Below, in pieces: positions 9,556 to 18,754 of a stretch of 64,000 bases of DNA. The translations under genes were made by a program, and so were the position numbers. Position 1 is the first letter of the stretch, and each line of letters starts with the position of its first letter. The notes below the pieces were generated by a model. That model saw only the letters and a list, made by a program, of their open reading frames with translations, was not told the origin of the DNA and ran no database searches. The DNA lies in NCBI RefSeq assembly GCF_000284595.1, contig NC_017671.1, positions 2,017,001-2,081,000 on the forward strand. The letters run 5' to 3'. Source of the DNA: Stenotrophomonas maltophilia D457. GTDB taxonomy: Bacteria; Pseudomonadota; Gammaproteobacteria; Xanthomonadales; Xanthomonadaceae.

Positions 9556-10788
9556 TTACCCCGCCACCTTGCCCCACACCTTGAAGGTGGTCAGCCACAG
9601 GCCGAGCATGCTGCCGATGTTGGTCAGCATGAAGGTCAGCACCACGCGGGTAACGCGATTGCGGTACCAGCCCTTCAGGCTCTGCGCATCGTCGCGCAGC
9701 TTCAGGAAGTCTTCGTAGGCCGGCTTGCGCAGGCGCGCTTCCACCAGCGCCGAGAATGCGCCGGTCGGGATGCTCAGGCGGAACGGCTTGAACGGGGCCA
9801 CCGCGATCGCGGTGAGAATGCTCAGCGGGTGACCGCCTGCCAGCAGGCAGCCCAGGCCCGCCAGGCCGCCGGTATACATTGCCCAGGTCGCCAGCAGCTC
9901 GGTGCCCACGCCCAGGCCGCCGCGGTAGAAGCCCACACCGATGCCGGTCGCCACGATCGCCAGGATGCCGAGCGTGAACCACGGGATGTTGCGCTTCTTC
10001 GGCACCGCCTCCAGCTCGGCGCGCAGCGGCGCCGGTGCCTCGGTATCGGTTTCCAGGTAGCGCGCCAGCCCGGCCAGGTGACCGGCACCGACCACCGCCA
10101 GCACTTCACGCTGCTGCGGGGTGTGCTCCTCGCGCAGGCGCGTGGCCATGTAGCGGTCGCGCTCGCCGATGATGGTTTCGTACAGCGCCGGGCTCTCGCT
10201 GGCGAACTCACCGAAGCTCGATTCCAGCATGTCGCCCTGCTTGAGCTTTTCGATCTCGTTCTCGCCCACTTCCTCGGACGAGAACAGGCCGGCGCCCAGC
10301 CCGGCAACCAGCTTCAGCTTGCCGAAGAACCCAAGCCGCTGCGACGCCCGGCGGAAGGTCAGGCCGACCTCGCGGTCGATCAGGTGCACCGGCAGGTCGC
10401 GTTCGCGCGCCAGTTCCACCGCGCGTTTCAGTTCCGCGCCCGGCTCGATGTCGAGCTGTTCGGCCAGGCGGCGCTGGTAGGCGGACAGGGCCAGGTTGGC
10501 GGCGAACAGGGCGACGCGGCCCTTGCGGATCACCTCGACCAGGTCGAGCTTGGCCAGCGTGTCCGGGTCGCTCAGCGCCTGCAGGCGCTGCGGGTCCAGT
10601 TCAACGGCCACGGCGTCGAAGCGACCGCTGTCGATGGCTTTCTCCACCGCCTCGACGCTGGCGCGTGAGACATGGGCGGTGCCCAGCAGGGTGTAGCGCA
10701 CGCCGTCGCGTTCGACGACGCGCACCGGCTGGCCGGCGAACAGGTCGTCACCGGTCTCGGGAAGGGTTTCGGTCATGGGTTCATTCAT
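9556..10788 (-). CDS. TraB/PrgY-like domain integral membrane protein
   Basis: The ~410-residue protein has an N-terminal TraB-type domain: YTLLGTAHVSRAS near the start, then VAVELDPQR, a central FSSEEVGENEIEKL region and VLAVVGAGHLAGL before the membrane part. The C-terminal third has several hydrophobic segments (NIPWFTLGILAIVATGIGVG and VVLTFMLTNIGSMLGLWL among them), as in archaeal and bacterial TraB/PrgY homologues. PrgY in enterococci limits pheromone activity, and the family is suspected to be metalloprotease-like; no role is shown here. The start at 10788 overlaps the GNAT stop by 8 bp; Met at 10776 is the alternative. Confidence 0.8.
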   Translation of the reverse strand: MNEPMTETLPETGDDLFAGQPVRVVERDGVRYTLLGTAHVSRASVEAVEKAIDSGRFDAVAVELDPQRLQALSDPDTLAKLDLVEVIRKGRVALFAANLALSAYQRRLAEQLDIEPGAELKRAVELARERDLPVHLIDREVGLTFRRASQRLGFFGKLKLVAGLGAGLFSSEEVGENEIEKLKQGDMLESSFGEFASESPALYETIIGERDRYMATRLREEHTPQQREVLAVVGAGHLAGLARYLETDTEAPAPLRAELEAVPKKRNIPWFTLGILAIVATGIGVGFYRGGLGVGTELLATWAMYTGGLAGLGCLLAGGHPLSILTAIAVAPFKPFRLSIPTGAFSALVEARLRKPAYEDFLKLRDDAQSLKGWYRNRVTRVVLTFMLTNIGSMLGLWLTTFKVWGKVAG

Positions 10789-11311
10789 TGGAAGGTGCGG
10801 TGTCGGCGCCATCGCCGAGCGCGCGCTGCATCTGCACGGTGTCCAGCCAGCGGCCATGCTTGCGGCCGAGGCCACGGAACACGCCGACCAGCTCGAAGCC
10901 GAAGCGTTCGTGCAGCTTGATTGAAGCGGTATTGGTCGGTTCGCCGATCACCGCCACCATCTGCCGGTAGCCACGCGCCACGCAGGCGTCGATCAACGCC
11001 TGCAGCAGGCCGGTGCCGACGCCCTTGCCCTGGAACGCGGCATCGACGTAGACCGAGTTTTCCACGGTCCACTGGTAGGCAACGCGGGTGCGGTAGGTGT
11101 TGGCGTAGGCATAGCCGGCCACCTGGCCGTCAATCTCGGCGACCAGGTAGGGGAAGCCGCGGTCGATGATGTCGCGCATGCGGCGCAGCATCTCGGACGC
11201 GTCCGGGATGTCGTACTCGTAAGTGTTGACGAAGTCGGTCACTTCCACCGCGTAGATCGCGGTGATCGCGTCGATGTCGGCCGGGCCGGCATCACGGATG
11301 AGGACGGCCAT
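10781..11311 (-). CDS. GNAT N-acetyltransferase, phosphinothricin acetyltransferase-like
   Basis: The 176-residue protein has the GNAT fold throughout. AVLIRDAGPADIDAITAIYA opens it, followed by a TYEYDIP segment and the acetyl-CoA-binding FQGKGVGTGLLQALI (R/Q-x-x-G-x-G/A type). ASIKLHERFGFELVGVF near the end is typical of the Pat/Bar/MnaT subgroup that acetylates phosphinothricin or methionine analogues. It lies 14 bp after aguB and overlaps the TraB gene, so it is likely in the agmatine operon. It could act on an amine or amino acid of that pathway, but the substrate is not evident from sequence. Confidence 0.88.
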   Translation of the reverse strand: MAVLIRDAGPADIDAITAIYAVEVTDFVNTYEYDIPDASEMLRRMRDIIDRGFPYLVAEIDGQVAGYAYANTYRTRVAYQWTVENSVYVDAAFQGKGVGTGLLQALIDACVARGYRQMVAVIGEPTNTASIKLHERFGFELVGVFRGLGRKHGRWLDTVQMQRALGDGADTAPSNE

Positions 11312-11325
11312 GCGCGGGCTCCGGC

Positions 11326-12213
11326 TCAGTCGATGTAGCGCTTGAGCAGGTCGCCGTAGGCATCGATGCGGCGATCACGCAGGAACGGCCAGATGCGGCG
11401 CACGTGCTCGCTGCGCTGCAGGTCGACGTCGCACAGCAGCACGGTGGCCTCGGTGCCGGCCTCGGCCAGGAACTCGCCCTGCGGGCCCAGCACGTGGCTG
11501 TTGCCCCAGAACTGGATGCCCGACGCGCCCAGCGGCGAGGCCTCGTGGCCGACGCGGTTGCAGCTCAGCACCGGCAGGCCGTTGGCCACCGCATGGCCGC
11601 GATGGCTCAGCACCCAGGCGTCGCGCTGGCGGGTCTTCTCGTCCTGCACGTCGTCCGGATCCCAGCCGATCGCAGTCGGATACAGCAGCAGCTCGGCGCC
11701 GGCCAGCGCCATCAGGCGCGCCGCTTCCGGGTACCACTGGTCCCAGCACACCAGCACGCCCAGGCGGCCCACCGAGGTATCGATCGGCTTGAAGCCGATG
11801 TCGCCCGGGGTGAAGTAGAACTTCTCGTAGAAGCCCGGGTCGTCCGGGATATGCATCTTGCGGTACTTGCCGAGCAGCGTACCGTCCTTCTCGAACACCA
11901 CGGCGGTGTTGTGGTACAGCCCGGCAGCGCGGCGCTCGAACAGCGAGCCGACCAGCACCACGCCATGCTTCTTCGCCAGCGCGCCAAGGCGCTCGGTGCT
12001 CGGGCCCGGAATCGGCTCGGCCAGGTCGAACTCGTCCACCGATTCGTGCTGGCAGAAGTACGGGCCGTTATGCAGTTCCTGCAGCAGCACCAGCTTGGCA
12101 CCCTGCGCAGCCGCCTCGGCCACGCGTGCTTCGATCACCGCCAGGTTGGCGGCGGCATCACCGTGGTTGCGCTCCTGGATCAGGGCGACGGTAAGGGGGC
12201 TGCGCGAGTTCAT
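11326..12213 (-). CDS. aguB: N-carbamoylputrescine amidase
   Basis: This 295-residue nitrilase-superfamily enzyme hydrolyses N-carbamoylputrescine to putrescine, CO2 and ammonia in the cytoplasm. The catalytic triad is visible: Glu46 in LVLLQELHNGPYF, Lys119 in KYRKMHIPDDPG, Cys156 in GVLVCWDQWYPE. The 'HNGPYFCQ' and 'MHIPDDPGFYEKFYF' blocks are typical of AguB rather than other carbon-nitrogen hydrolases. Length fits the family. Agmatine deiminase, the enzyme for the preceding step, lies 161 bp upstream on the same strand, with a SMAG pair between them that may separate the two messages. Confidence 0.95.
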   Translation of the reverse strand: MNSRSPLTVALIQERNHGDAAANLAVIEARVAEAAAQGAKLVLLQELHNGPYFCQHESVDEFDLAEPIPGPSTERLGALAKKHGVVLVGSLFERRAAGLYHNTAVVFEKDGTLLGKYRKMHIPDDPGFYEKFYFTPGDIGFKPIDTSVGRLGVLVCWDQWYPEAARLMALAGAELLLYPTAIGWDPDDVQDEKTRQRDAWVLSHRGHAVANGLPVLSCNRVGHEASPLGASGIQFWGNSHVLGPQGEFLAEAGTEATVLLCDVDLQRSEHVRRIWPFLRDRRIDAYGDLLKRYID

Positions 12214-12295
12214 GCGGGGCGTTCCTGCGGGGGAAAACCAGCATGTTAGCGCGGATGGGCGGCGACGGCGTGTCGCGCGCTGAATGGCGCAGCGG

Positions 12296-12371
12296 GTAGT
12301 GCCGGCCGCTGGCCGGCAATCCCGTGGATCCCATCAGGCATTGCAGGGTTGCCGGCCAGCGGCCGGCACGA
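12296..12371. repeat. Inverted pair of SMAG REPs
   Basis: Two facing copies, gtagtgccggccgctggccgg and its complement ending ccggccagcggccggcac, are separated by ~28 bp. The pair can fold into a larger cruciform between aguA and aguB. Confidence 0.82.
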
Positions 12372-12374
12372 CCG

Positions 12375-13412
12375 TTACGCCTTCAACAGCCCAGCCGGCA
12401 GCTGCATGGTGATGCAGTGCAGGCTGCCGTTCTGCCAGATCAGCGAGCGGCAGGGCACCTGCACGATCTCTCGGCCCGGGTGCGCCTGTGCCAGCACGTC
12501 GCGGGCCAGGTCATCGGCCGGGTCGCCATAGGCCGGCATCAGCACCGCGCCATTGACGATCAGGTAGTTGGCGTACGAGGCAGCCAGGCGACGGCCTTCG
12601 TCGATCACCGGCCGGGCCCACGGCAGCGGGAACAGGCGGTACGGCTGGCCATCCCTGGTACGTAGCGCGGCCAGCTCATTGCCCATCGCCTGCAGTTCGG
12701 CGTAATGCGAGTCGCTCTCGTCGTCGCAGGCCTGGTAGACGATGCTGTCAGCCGAGGCGAAGCGGGCGAGGGTATCGATGTGCGCGTCGGTGTCGTCGCC
12801 TTCCAGGTAGCCGTGGTCCAGCCACAGCACGCGGTCCTGCTGCAGCCAGTCGGCCAGGTCGGCGCTCAGGCTGGCGCGGTCGCGGTCCGGGTGGCGCTCG
12901 TGCAGGCACTTCCAGGTGGTTAGCAGGGTGCCTTCACCGTCGGTCTCGATGCCGCCGCCTTCCAGCGCGAACGGAATGCTGCGGACCGGCGCATCGTTGA
13001 ATACGCCGGCCTGGTCGAGCACGCCCACCAGCTGGTCATCCAGGGTGGCGTCGAACTTGCCGCCCCAGCCGGTGAAGCGGAAATCCAGCAGCTGGAAGCC
13101 GCCGTCGGCACGGCGCAGGGTGATCGGGCCGGAGTCGCGCAGCCAGGTATCGTCGTAGGCCGCCGTGGTGAAGTGGACCTTGTCCATGTCGATGCGGTTG
13201 GAGCGCAGTCGCATCTCGGCGTAGGTCTCCACATCGTCGTCGGCCACGCAGATCAGCACCGGCTGGAAGCGGGTGATGGCCGCGACCAGGGCGATGTAGG
13301 TCTCTTCCACCTGGCCCAGGCGGTCGGCCCAGTCGGTATCGGCGGTGGGCCAGGCAATCAGGACGCCGCTCTGGGCTTCCCACTCGGCAGGAAAACGAAG
13401 GGTCTGGTTCAT
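12375..13412 (-). CDS. aguA: Agmatine deiminase
   Basis: The 345-residue enzyme converts agmatine to N-carbamoylputrescine plus ammonia. Family motifs are in order: AAYDDTWLRDSGP (about residues 84-97), FALEGGGIETDGEGTLLTTW, EGDDTDAHIDTLARF with the catalytic His, and NGSLHCITMQ near the C-terminus with the nucleophile Cys333. Length is a little under that of typical AguA (~350-370). It is upstream of aguB, so agmatine can be taken through to putrescine. There are 39 bp between its start and the small exported-protein gene upstream, which may share the promoter. Confidence 0.95.
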   Translation of the reverse strand: MNQTLRFPAEWEAQSGVLIAWPTADTDWADRLGQVEETYIALVAAITRFQPVLICVADDDVETYAEMRLRSNRIDMDKVHFTTAAYDDTWLRDSGPITLRRADGGFQLLDFRFTGWGGKFDATLDDQLVGVLDQAGVFNDAPVRSIPFALEGGGIETDGEGTLLTTWKCLHERHPDRDRASLSADLADWLQQDRVLWLDHGYLEGDDTDAHIDTLARFASADSIVYQACDDESDSHYAELQAMGNELAALRTRDGQPYRLFPLPWARPVIDEGRRLAASYANYLIVNGAVLMPAYGDPADDLARDVLAQAHPGREIVQVPCRSLIWQNGSLHCITMQLPAGLLKA

Positions 13413-13451
13413 GGTCTCGCTACACAGGCCCGCCCACGGCGGGTAATGGGA

Positions 13452-13781
13452 TCAACGGATCGGCGGTTTCGGGCCGATTTCGTTCGGGTCCGCCTGGTTG
13501 GCCACCACGTCGATCACCTTCTGCTTCTCGAAGTAGACGGTGAACTGCGGGTACACCCAGCGGTTGATGGTCGGCCATTGCCGTTTCTGCCCGCCACGCG
13601 GCTGCAGCTGCTCGCTGGGCGCGCCGAACTGCGCCTGCACCTGCTGCATGCTCTGGCCGCGCACGGGCAGGGCACCGGCCGGCTTCTCACGGGCGCGGTC
13701 GACAAGCAGGGTATCGGCCAGTGCCGGTGTGGCGGCGGCCAGGGTGGCCATCACGGCCAGGGCGGACAGGTAACGCTTCAT
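13452..13781 (-). CDS. Small exported protein of unknown function, possibly BamE/SmpA-like
   Basis: The 109-residue protein has a classic cleavable signal peptide (MKRYLSALAVMATLAAATPALA). The mature part is short and basic; MQQVQAQFGAPSEQL followed by a predicted beta strand 'VYPQFTVYFEKQKVIDVV' recalls the small BamE/SmpA fold, in which a helix leads into a three-strand sheet. No conserved Cys is present in the mature part. It is the first gene of the aguA-side minus-strand cluster. The fold is an inference from pattern only; no function is proposed. Confidence 0.75.
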   Translation of the reverse strand: MKRYLSALAVMATLAAATPALADTLLVDRAREKPAGALPVRGQSMQQVQAQFGAPSEQLQPRGGQKRQWPTINRWVYPQFTVYFEKQKVIDVVANQADPNEIGPKPPIR

Positions 13782-13850
13782 CTCGATCTACTCCCCAGTG
13801 GTCAAGAAAGGCGATTACAGCAAAAACGGCAGGAAAAAGCCGCATAAACA

Positions 13851-13872
13851 AAAAACCGCCCGAAGGCGGTTT
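13851..13872 (-). terminator. Terminator of rpmJ
   Basis: On the minus strand aaaccgcc-ttcg-ggcggttt forms an eight-bp stem with a UUCG loop, followed by TTTTGTTT. It lies 55 bp downstream of rpmJ. Confidence 0.85.
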
Positions 13873-13926
13873 CTTGCATCGGGTCGGCCCCGCGTAGGGC
13901 CAGCCGCAGCCGGAAGGCTGTGAGAC

Positions 13927-14052
13927 TTAGCGCTGACGCGCCTTGAAACGCGGGTTCGACTTGCAGATGACGAAGATCTTGCCACGACGACGCACGACCT
14001 TGCAGTCACGGTGACGGGCCTTCGCCGACTTCAGGGAGGACAGGACTTTCAT
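13927..14052 (-). CDS. rpmJ: 50S ribosomal protein L36, zinc-less (C-minus) form
   Basis: The 41-residue protein starts [18 protein letters not shown] and ends [12 protein letters not shown]. This matches the YkgO-type L36, which keeps the fold but lacks the complete Cys-Cys-Cys-His zinc site: only Cys17 and Cys29 remain. It sits in the large-subunit core. It is monocistronic, has its own terminator, and is divergent from cmk. The frame is open 21 codons further upstream, but the MKVL start and conserved length fix the start at 14052. Confidence 0.95.
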   Translation of the reverse strand: MKVLSSLKSAKARHRDCKVVRRRGKIFVICKSNPRFKARQR

Positions 14053-14249
14053 GGCATACCTCGGCGTAAACAGTAGTTGTTCGGGTGGAGCGTGGCCGCG
14101 ATATGCGAAAGACAATCGGCAGTTGACGCTCGTTCAAGCCCGCCATTCTACCGGGCTTTTCCTCGTGGTTTCAAGTGGTTGCACAAAAGATCCCGCTGGG
14201 GGCGTCTGGCAGGGGCTAGAATGGCCTCTTCACACGCTCTGGGACCCCC

Positions 14250-14927
14250 ATGAATCCACTCGCTCCCGTCCTGACCATCGACGGCCCATCCGGGGCCGGC
14301 AAGGGTACCATCAGCCGCATCATCGCGCGCCGGATGGGCTGGCATTACCTGGATTCGGGCGCGCTGTACCGGGCGGTGGGCGTGGCCGCAAGCTGGGCCG
14401 ACATCGATACCTCCGACGCCTCGGCGCTGGTGCGTTGCACCTTCGACACCCACGTTCAGTTTGTCGAGCAGGGCGATGCCATGCGGGTCATGGTCAACGG
14501 CACCGATGCCACCGACGAGCTGCGCCTGGAGACCACCGGTGCGCTGGCCTCGGCCATTGCCGCCATTCCCGAGGTCCGCGCTGCCCTGAAGGAGCGCCAG
14601 CGCGCATTCAGGGAGCTGCCGGGCCTGGTCGCCGACGGCCGCGACATGGGCACGGTGATCTTCCCGGACGCCTCCTACAAGGTCTTCCTGACCGCCAGTG
14701 CCGAGGAGCGCGCCGAGCGCCGGCATAAGCAGTTGAAAGACAAGGGGGTTTCTGTTAACTTTGATGACCTCCTGCGCGAGATCATGGCCCGCGACGCCCG
14801 TGATGCCCAGCGTACCGTGGCGCCCCTGAAGCCGGCAGACGATGCTGTCCTCATCGACACCACAGGCATCGGCATCGATGATGTCGTTGCCAGAGTGATG
14901 GATCTGCTTCCGGTTCCGGCTGCCTGA
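14250..14927 (+). CDS. cmk: Cytidylate kinase
   Basis: This 225-residue NMP kinase phosphorylates CMP and dCMP using ATP. The P-loop GPSGAGKG is at residues 12-19. [11 protein letters not shown] and [16 protein letters not shown] are the CMP-binding segments, and the lid region is near [13 protein letters not shown]. The length is normal. It directly precedes rpsA, the common bacterial cmk-rpsA-ihfB order. The 199-bp gap to rpsA leaves room for a separate rpsA promoter and leader. Confidence 0.97.
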   Translation: MNPLAPVLTIDGPSGAGKGTISRIIARRMGWHYLDSGALYRAVGVAASWADIDTSDASALVRCTFDTHVQFVEQGDAMRVMVNGTDATDELRLETTGALASAIAAIPEVRAALKERQRAFRELPGLVADGRDMGTVIFPDASYKVFLTASAEERAERRHKQLKDKGVSVNFDDLLREIMARDARDAQRTVAPLKPADDAVLIDTTGIGIDDVVARVMDLLPVPAA

Positions 14928-15125
14928 TCCGTTCGCGCGGGAGCGCTGCCAGCAGCATCGGCGGTGGTCGCGCATAGCAGTGCTGTACCAGCTCCGTCGC
15001 GCAATGATGCGTGGCGGTTTTCCTACTACACACGACCTGCGTTTCCGGGGTCGACCAACAGGCGGGCGGTCGCCATTCCCCTGAAGGGGACGCCACCGAC
15101 CCATGTGTCCAACAGAGTAAATCTA

Positions 15126-16811
15126 ATGACCGAATCATTTGCCGAACTGTTTGAAGCCAGCCAGGCCAATCTGGCCAAGCTGAAGCCGGGCGCCATCGTC
15201 AGCGGTACCGTTGTTGAAGTCCGCGGCGACGTCGTGGTGATCAACGCTGGCCTGAAGTCCGAAGGCATCGTGCCGATCGAACAGTTCCGTAACGACGCTG
15301 GCGAAATCGACGTCGCCGAAGGCGACATCGTCAAGGTCGCCCTCGACTCGATCGAGAACGGCTTCGGCGAAACCGTCCTGTCGCGCGAGAAGGCCAAGCG
15401 CGCGATGGTGTGGGACGAGCTGGAAGAAGCGTTGGAAAAGAACGAAACCATCACCGGCCGCATCAGCGGCAAGGTCAAGGGTGGTTTCACCGTGGACATC
15501 AAGGATGTCCGCGCCTTCCTACCGGGTTCCCTGGTCGATGTGCGCCCGGTGCGCGATCCGGCCTACCTGGAAGGCAAGGAACTCGAGTTCAAGCTCATCA
15601 AGCTGGACCGCAAGCGTAACAACGTCGTGGTCTCGCGCCGCGCTGTCGTCGAAAGCGAGCACTCGGAAGAGCGCGAGCAGCTGATGGACAAGCTGCAGGA
15701 AGGCGCGATCCTGAAGGGTGTCGTCAAGAACCTGACCGATTACGGCGCGTTCGTGGACCTGGGCGGTATCGACGGCCTGCTGCACATCACCGACATGGCG
15801 TGGAAGCGCGTGCGTCACCCGTCGGAAGTCGTGAACGTCGGCGACGAGCTGGACGTCCGCGTGCTGAAGTTCGACCGCGAGCGCAACCGCGTTTCGCTGG
15901 GCCTGAAGCAGCTGGGCGAGGATCCGTGGGACAACATCGGCCGTCGTTACCCGGCCAACAGCCGCGTCTTCGGCAAGGTCTCCAACGTCACCGATTACGG
16001 TGCGTTCGTTGAGATCGAGCCGGGCGTCGAAGGCCTGGTGCACGTCTCGGAGATGGATTGGACCAACAAGAACGTCAACCCGTCCAAGGTTGTCCAGGTT
16101 GGTGATGAAGTCGAAGTGATGGTGCTGGACGTCGATGAAGAGCGTCGCCGTATCTCGCTGGGCATGAAGCAGGTTGCCGCCAATCCGTGGGAAACCTTCG
16201 CTGCCACCCACAAGAAGGGTGACAAGGTGTCGGGCCAGATCAAGTCGATCACCGACTTCGGCATCTTCATCGGCCTGGACGGCGGCATCGACGGCCTGGT
16301 CCACCTGTCCGACATCAGCTGGAACACCACCGGCGAAGACGTCGTTCGCAACTTCAAGAAGGGCGATACCCTGGACGCCGTCGTCCTGGCTGTCGATCCG
16401 GAGCGCGAGCGCATCTCCCTGGGCGTGAAGCAGCTGGAGCAGGATCCGTTCGGCCAGTACATGGCTGCCAATCCGAAGGGCTCCAAGGTTGAAGGCGTGG
16501 TGAAGGAAGTCGACGCCAAGGGCGCGATCATCGAGCTGGCTGACGGCATCGAAGGTTACGTCTCGGCCCGCGACATCGCCAACGAGCGCGTTGACGACGC
16601 CACCCAGCACCTGAAGGTCGGCGACAAGGTCGAAGCCAAGTTCGTGGGCATGGACCGCAAGGGCCGTACCCTGCAGCTGTCGATCAAGGCCAAGGACGAC
16701 GCGGAAATGCGCGAAGTGCTGGAGGAATACCAGTCCTCTTCGGCTTCCAGCGGCACCACCCAGCTGGGCGCGCTGCTGCGTGCACAGCTGAACGGCAACA
16801 AGTCCGAGTAA
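15126..16811 (+). CDS. rpsA: 30S ribosomal protein S1
   Basis: The 561-residue protein starts at [13 protein letters not shown], the standard S1 N-terminus; the frame is open 54 codons upstream but that part has no S1 homology. Six S1 (OB-fold) repeats are visible, the later ones marked by '[13 protein letters not shown]...GLVHVSEM' and '[22 protein letters not shown]'. The protein binds mRNA leaders and brings them to the small subunit. There is no strong Shine-Dalgarno before the ATG (cagagtaaatctaATG), in line with the known SD-poor, autoregulated S1 leaders. A hairpin follows at 16842-16868, before ihfB. Confidence 0.97.
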   Translation: MTESFAELFEASQANLAKLKPGAIVSGTVVEVRGDVVVINAGLKSEGIVPIEQFRNDAGEIDVAEGDIVKVALDSIENGFGETVLSREKAKRAMVWDELEEALEKNETITGRISGKVKGGFTVDIKDVRAFLPGSLVDVRPVRDPAYLEGKELEFKLIKLDRKRNNVVVSRRAVVESEHSEEREQLMDKLQEGAILKGVVKNLTDYGAFVDLGGIDGLLHITDMAWKRVRHPSEVVNVGDELDVRVLKFDRERNRVSLGLKQLGEDPWDNIGRRYPANSRVFGKVSNVTDYGAFVEIEPGVEGLVHVSEMDWTNKNVNPSKVVQVGDEVEVMVLDVDEERRRISLGMKQVAANPWETFAATHKKGDKVSGQIKSITDFGIFIGLDGGIDGLVHLSDISWNTTGEDVVRNFKKGDTLDAVVLAVDPERERISLGVKQLEQDPFGQYMAANPKGSKVEGVVKEVDAKGAIIELADGIEGYVSARDIANERVDDATQHLKVGDKVEAKFVGMDRKGRTLQLSIKAKDDAEMREVLEEYQSSSASSGTTQLGALLRAQLNGNKSE

Positions 16812-16841
16812 TCGGCCTTACGCTGTTCGTTGTTTCCTGGA

Positions 16842-16868
16842 CGGCCCGGGCATTGCCCGGGCCGTTTC
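16842..16868 (+). terminator. Terminator-like hairpin after rpsA
   Basis: A perfect ten-bp stem (cggcccgggc / gcccgggccg) with an ATT loop is followed by only a short T run. It may act as a partial terminator or 3' stabiliser between rpsA and ihfB. Confidence 0.6.
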
Positions 16869-16898
16869 AGGCTGAGATGCCCCTGATGTGAGCCGGTA

Positions 16899-17204
16899 AT
16901 GACCAAATCCGAACTGATCGAAATCCTTGCGCGCCGCCAGGCGCACCTGAAGGCCGATGATGTCGATCTGGCGGTGAAGTCGTTGCTGGAAATGATGGGC
17001 GGATCGCTGTCCGCCGGGGATCGCATCGAAATCCGTGGATTTGGCAGCTTCTCGCTGCACTATCGTCCGCCGCGCCTGGGTCGCAACCCGAAGACCGGCG
17101 AATCGGTTGCCCTGCCGGGCAAGCATGTCCCCCATTTCAAGCCGGGCAAGGAACTGCGCGAGCGGGTCAGCAGTGTGCTGCCGCTGGACGCCGATCCGGC
17201 CTGA
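16899..17204 (+). CDS. ihfB: Integration host factor subunit beta
   Basis: The 101-residue HU/IHF-family protein starts [14 protein letters not shown] and has the DNA-bending arm [24 protein letters not shown] with its intercalating Pro. It pairs with IhfA to bend DNA by about 160 degrees. The order rpsA-ihfB-lapA-lapB is conserved across gammaproteobacteria. The C-terminal tail ([11 protein letters not shown]) is slightly longer than in E. coli. Confidence 0.96.
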
Positions 17205-17281
17205 GCTTTCCGTCGCGCCACCGCGTGCGAATCCAGCCGCGAGTCGGATAAGCTACGGACTCCTGCCACTGGAGCTGTCGC

Positions 17282-17566
17282 ATGAAGGTTTTTCGTCTGC
17301 TGGTCCTGCTGGCGGTACTCATTCTTGGGTTGATCATCGGTGCCATGAACATGGACGAGATGACCATCAACCTGCTGTTCACCCAGCTTAAGACCTCGGT
17401 CGGCGTGGCCATCATTGCCGCGTTGCTGATCGGCGTCATCGTTGGCGCTGGCCTGGTGCTGGTGAGCGTGGTCATTCCGCTCTACAGCCAGCTGCGCCGC
17501 GCCAACAAGTCCGCTGCCGCCACGCCGGCACCGGTTGCTTCCCCTCAATCTTTTGATGGACGCTGA
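17282..17566 (+). CDS. lapA: LapA domain membrane protein (LPS assembly protein A)
   Basis: The 94-residue inner-membrane protein has two hydrophobic segments, VFRLLVLLAVLILGLIIGAM and VGVAIIAALLIGVIVGAGLV, separated by the LapA hallmark NMDEMTINLLFT. A short basic cytoplasmic tail ends it. With LapB it takes part in regulated LpxC turnover and LPS biogenesis in E. coli. It lies 6 bp before lapB, so they are co-transcribed. Confidence 0.92.
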   Translation: MKVFRLLVLLAVLILGLIIGAMNMDEMTINLLFTQLKTSVGVAIIAALLIGVIVGAGLVLVSVVIPLYSQLRRANKSAAATPAPVASPQSFDGR

Positions 17567-17572
17567 TCGAAG

Positions 17573-18751
17573 ATGGATTTCGTCACCGAGTGGTTCTGGT
17601 TCTTCCTGTTCGTTCCGCTGGCCGCCCTGGCTGGGTGGGTGATCGGGCGGCGCGGTGGTCAACGCCACGGTGACAGCCAGGTCAGCCGCCTGTCGAGCAC
17701 CTATTTCCGTGGCCTGAACTACCTGCTCAACGAGCAGCCGGACAAGGCCATCGAGCTGTTCCTGCACATCGCCGAGCTGGACAAGGAAACCTTCGAGACC
17801 CAGGTCGCGCTGGGCCACCTGTTCCGCCGCCGCGGCGAAGTCGACCGCGCCATCCGCCTGCACCAGGGCCTGGTCAACCGCCACGACCTCAGTGATGCAC
17901 AGCGCGTGCAGGCCCTGCTGGCGCTGGGCGAGGACTACATGAAGTCCGGCCTGCTGGACCGTGCCGAGACCGTGTTCACCGAGCTGGCGCAGCTGGATCA
18001 GCGTGCACCGCAGGCACTCAAGCACCTGATCGGCATCTACCAGGCCGAGCGCGACTGGGAAAAGGCGATCGACAACGCGACCCGTTTCGAGGACGTCACC
18101 GGCGAGCCGATGGGCAAGCTGATCGGACAGTTCGAATGCGAACTGGCCGAACGTTTCCGTGGCGCCGGCAAGCTGGAAGAGGCGAGGGCAGCGATCGCCC
18201 GCGCCTACCAGGCCGACGCGATGTCGGTGCGCGCCGGCATCATCGAGGGCCGCCTGGAAACCGACGCGGGCAATCCAGAGGCCGCTGTGCGCGCCTTCGA
18301 GCGCGCCGCGCGCAACGATCCCGAATACCTGCCGGAACTGCTGCCGGCACTGATGCAGAACTATCGCAGGGTCGGCGATCTGGCAGGTGCACGCGCGTTC
18401 CTGTCGGAGATGACCGAGCACTACCGCGGCATCGCCCCGGTACTGGCGCTGACCCGGTTGATGGAAGAGCAGGAAGGCGTGGCGCCGGCCCGTGCCTACC
18501 TCGGTCGCCAGCTCAAGGATCGCCCGTCGGTACGTGGCGAATCCGCGCTGATCGATCTGACCCTCGCCGAGGGAGCCGATTCCACCGCCACCCTGCATGA
18601 CCTCAAGCACATCACCGACCAGCTGCTGGTGCGCAACCCGGCCTATCGCTGCACGCGCTGCGGCTTCGGTGCGCGTACCCACCACTGGCAGTGCCCGAGC
18701 TGCAAGGAGTGGGGGACGGTCAAGCCGCTGCTGAACTACGCGGTGCTCTGA
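17573..18751 (+). CDS. lapB: LPS assembly protein B (TPR/rubredoxin)
   Basis: The 392-residue protein has an N-terminal TM anchor (EWFWFFLFVPLAALAGWVIG), then TPR repeats from about residue 45 to 340. A C-terminal rubredoxin-type zinc knuckle contains Cys360, Cys363, Cys374 and Cys377 (YRCTRCGF...WQCPSCKEW). In E. coli LapB (YciM) acts with FtsH to degrade LpxC, matching LPS to phospholipid synthesis. All parts needed are present. The gene is 3 bp ahead of the next CDS, which ties LPS control to the glycan genes downstream. Confidence 0.95.
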   Translation: MDFVTEWFWFFLFVPLAALAGWVIGRRGGQRHGDSQVSRLSSTYFRGLNYLLNEQPDKAIELFLHIAELDKETFETQVALGHLFRRRGEVDRAIRLHQGLVNRHDLSDAQRVQALLALGEDYMKSGLLDRAETVFTELAQLDQRAPQALKHLIGIYQAERDWEKAIDNATRFEDVTGEPMGKLIGQFECELAERFRGAGKLEEARAAIARAYQADAMSVRAGIIEGRLETDAGNPEAAVRAFERAARNDPEYLPELLPALMQNYRRVGDLAGARAFLSEMTEHYRGIAPVLALTRLMEEQEGVAPARAYLGRQLKDRPSVRGESALIDLTLAEGADSTATLHDLKHITDQLLVRNPAYRCTRCGFGARTHHWQCPSCKEWGTVKPLLNYAVL

Positions 18752-18754
18752 TCC

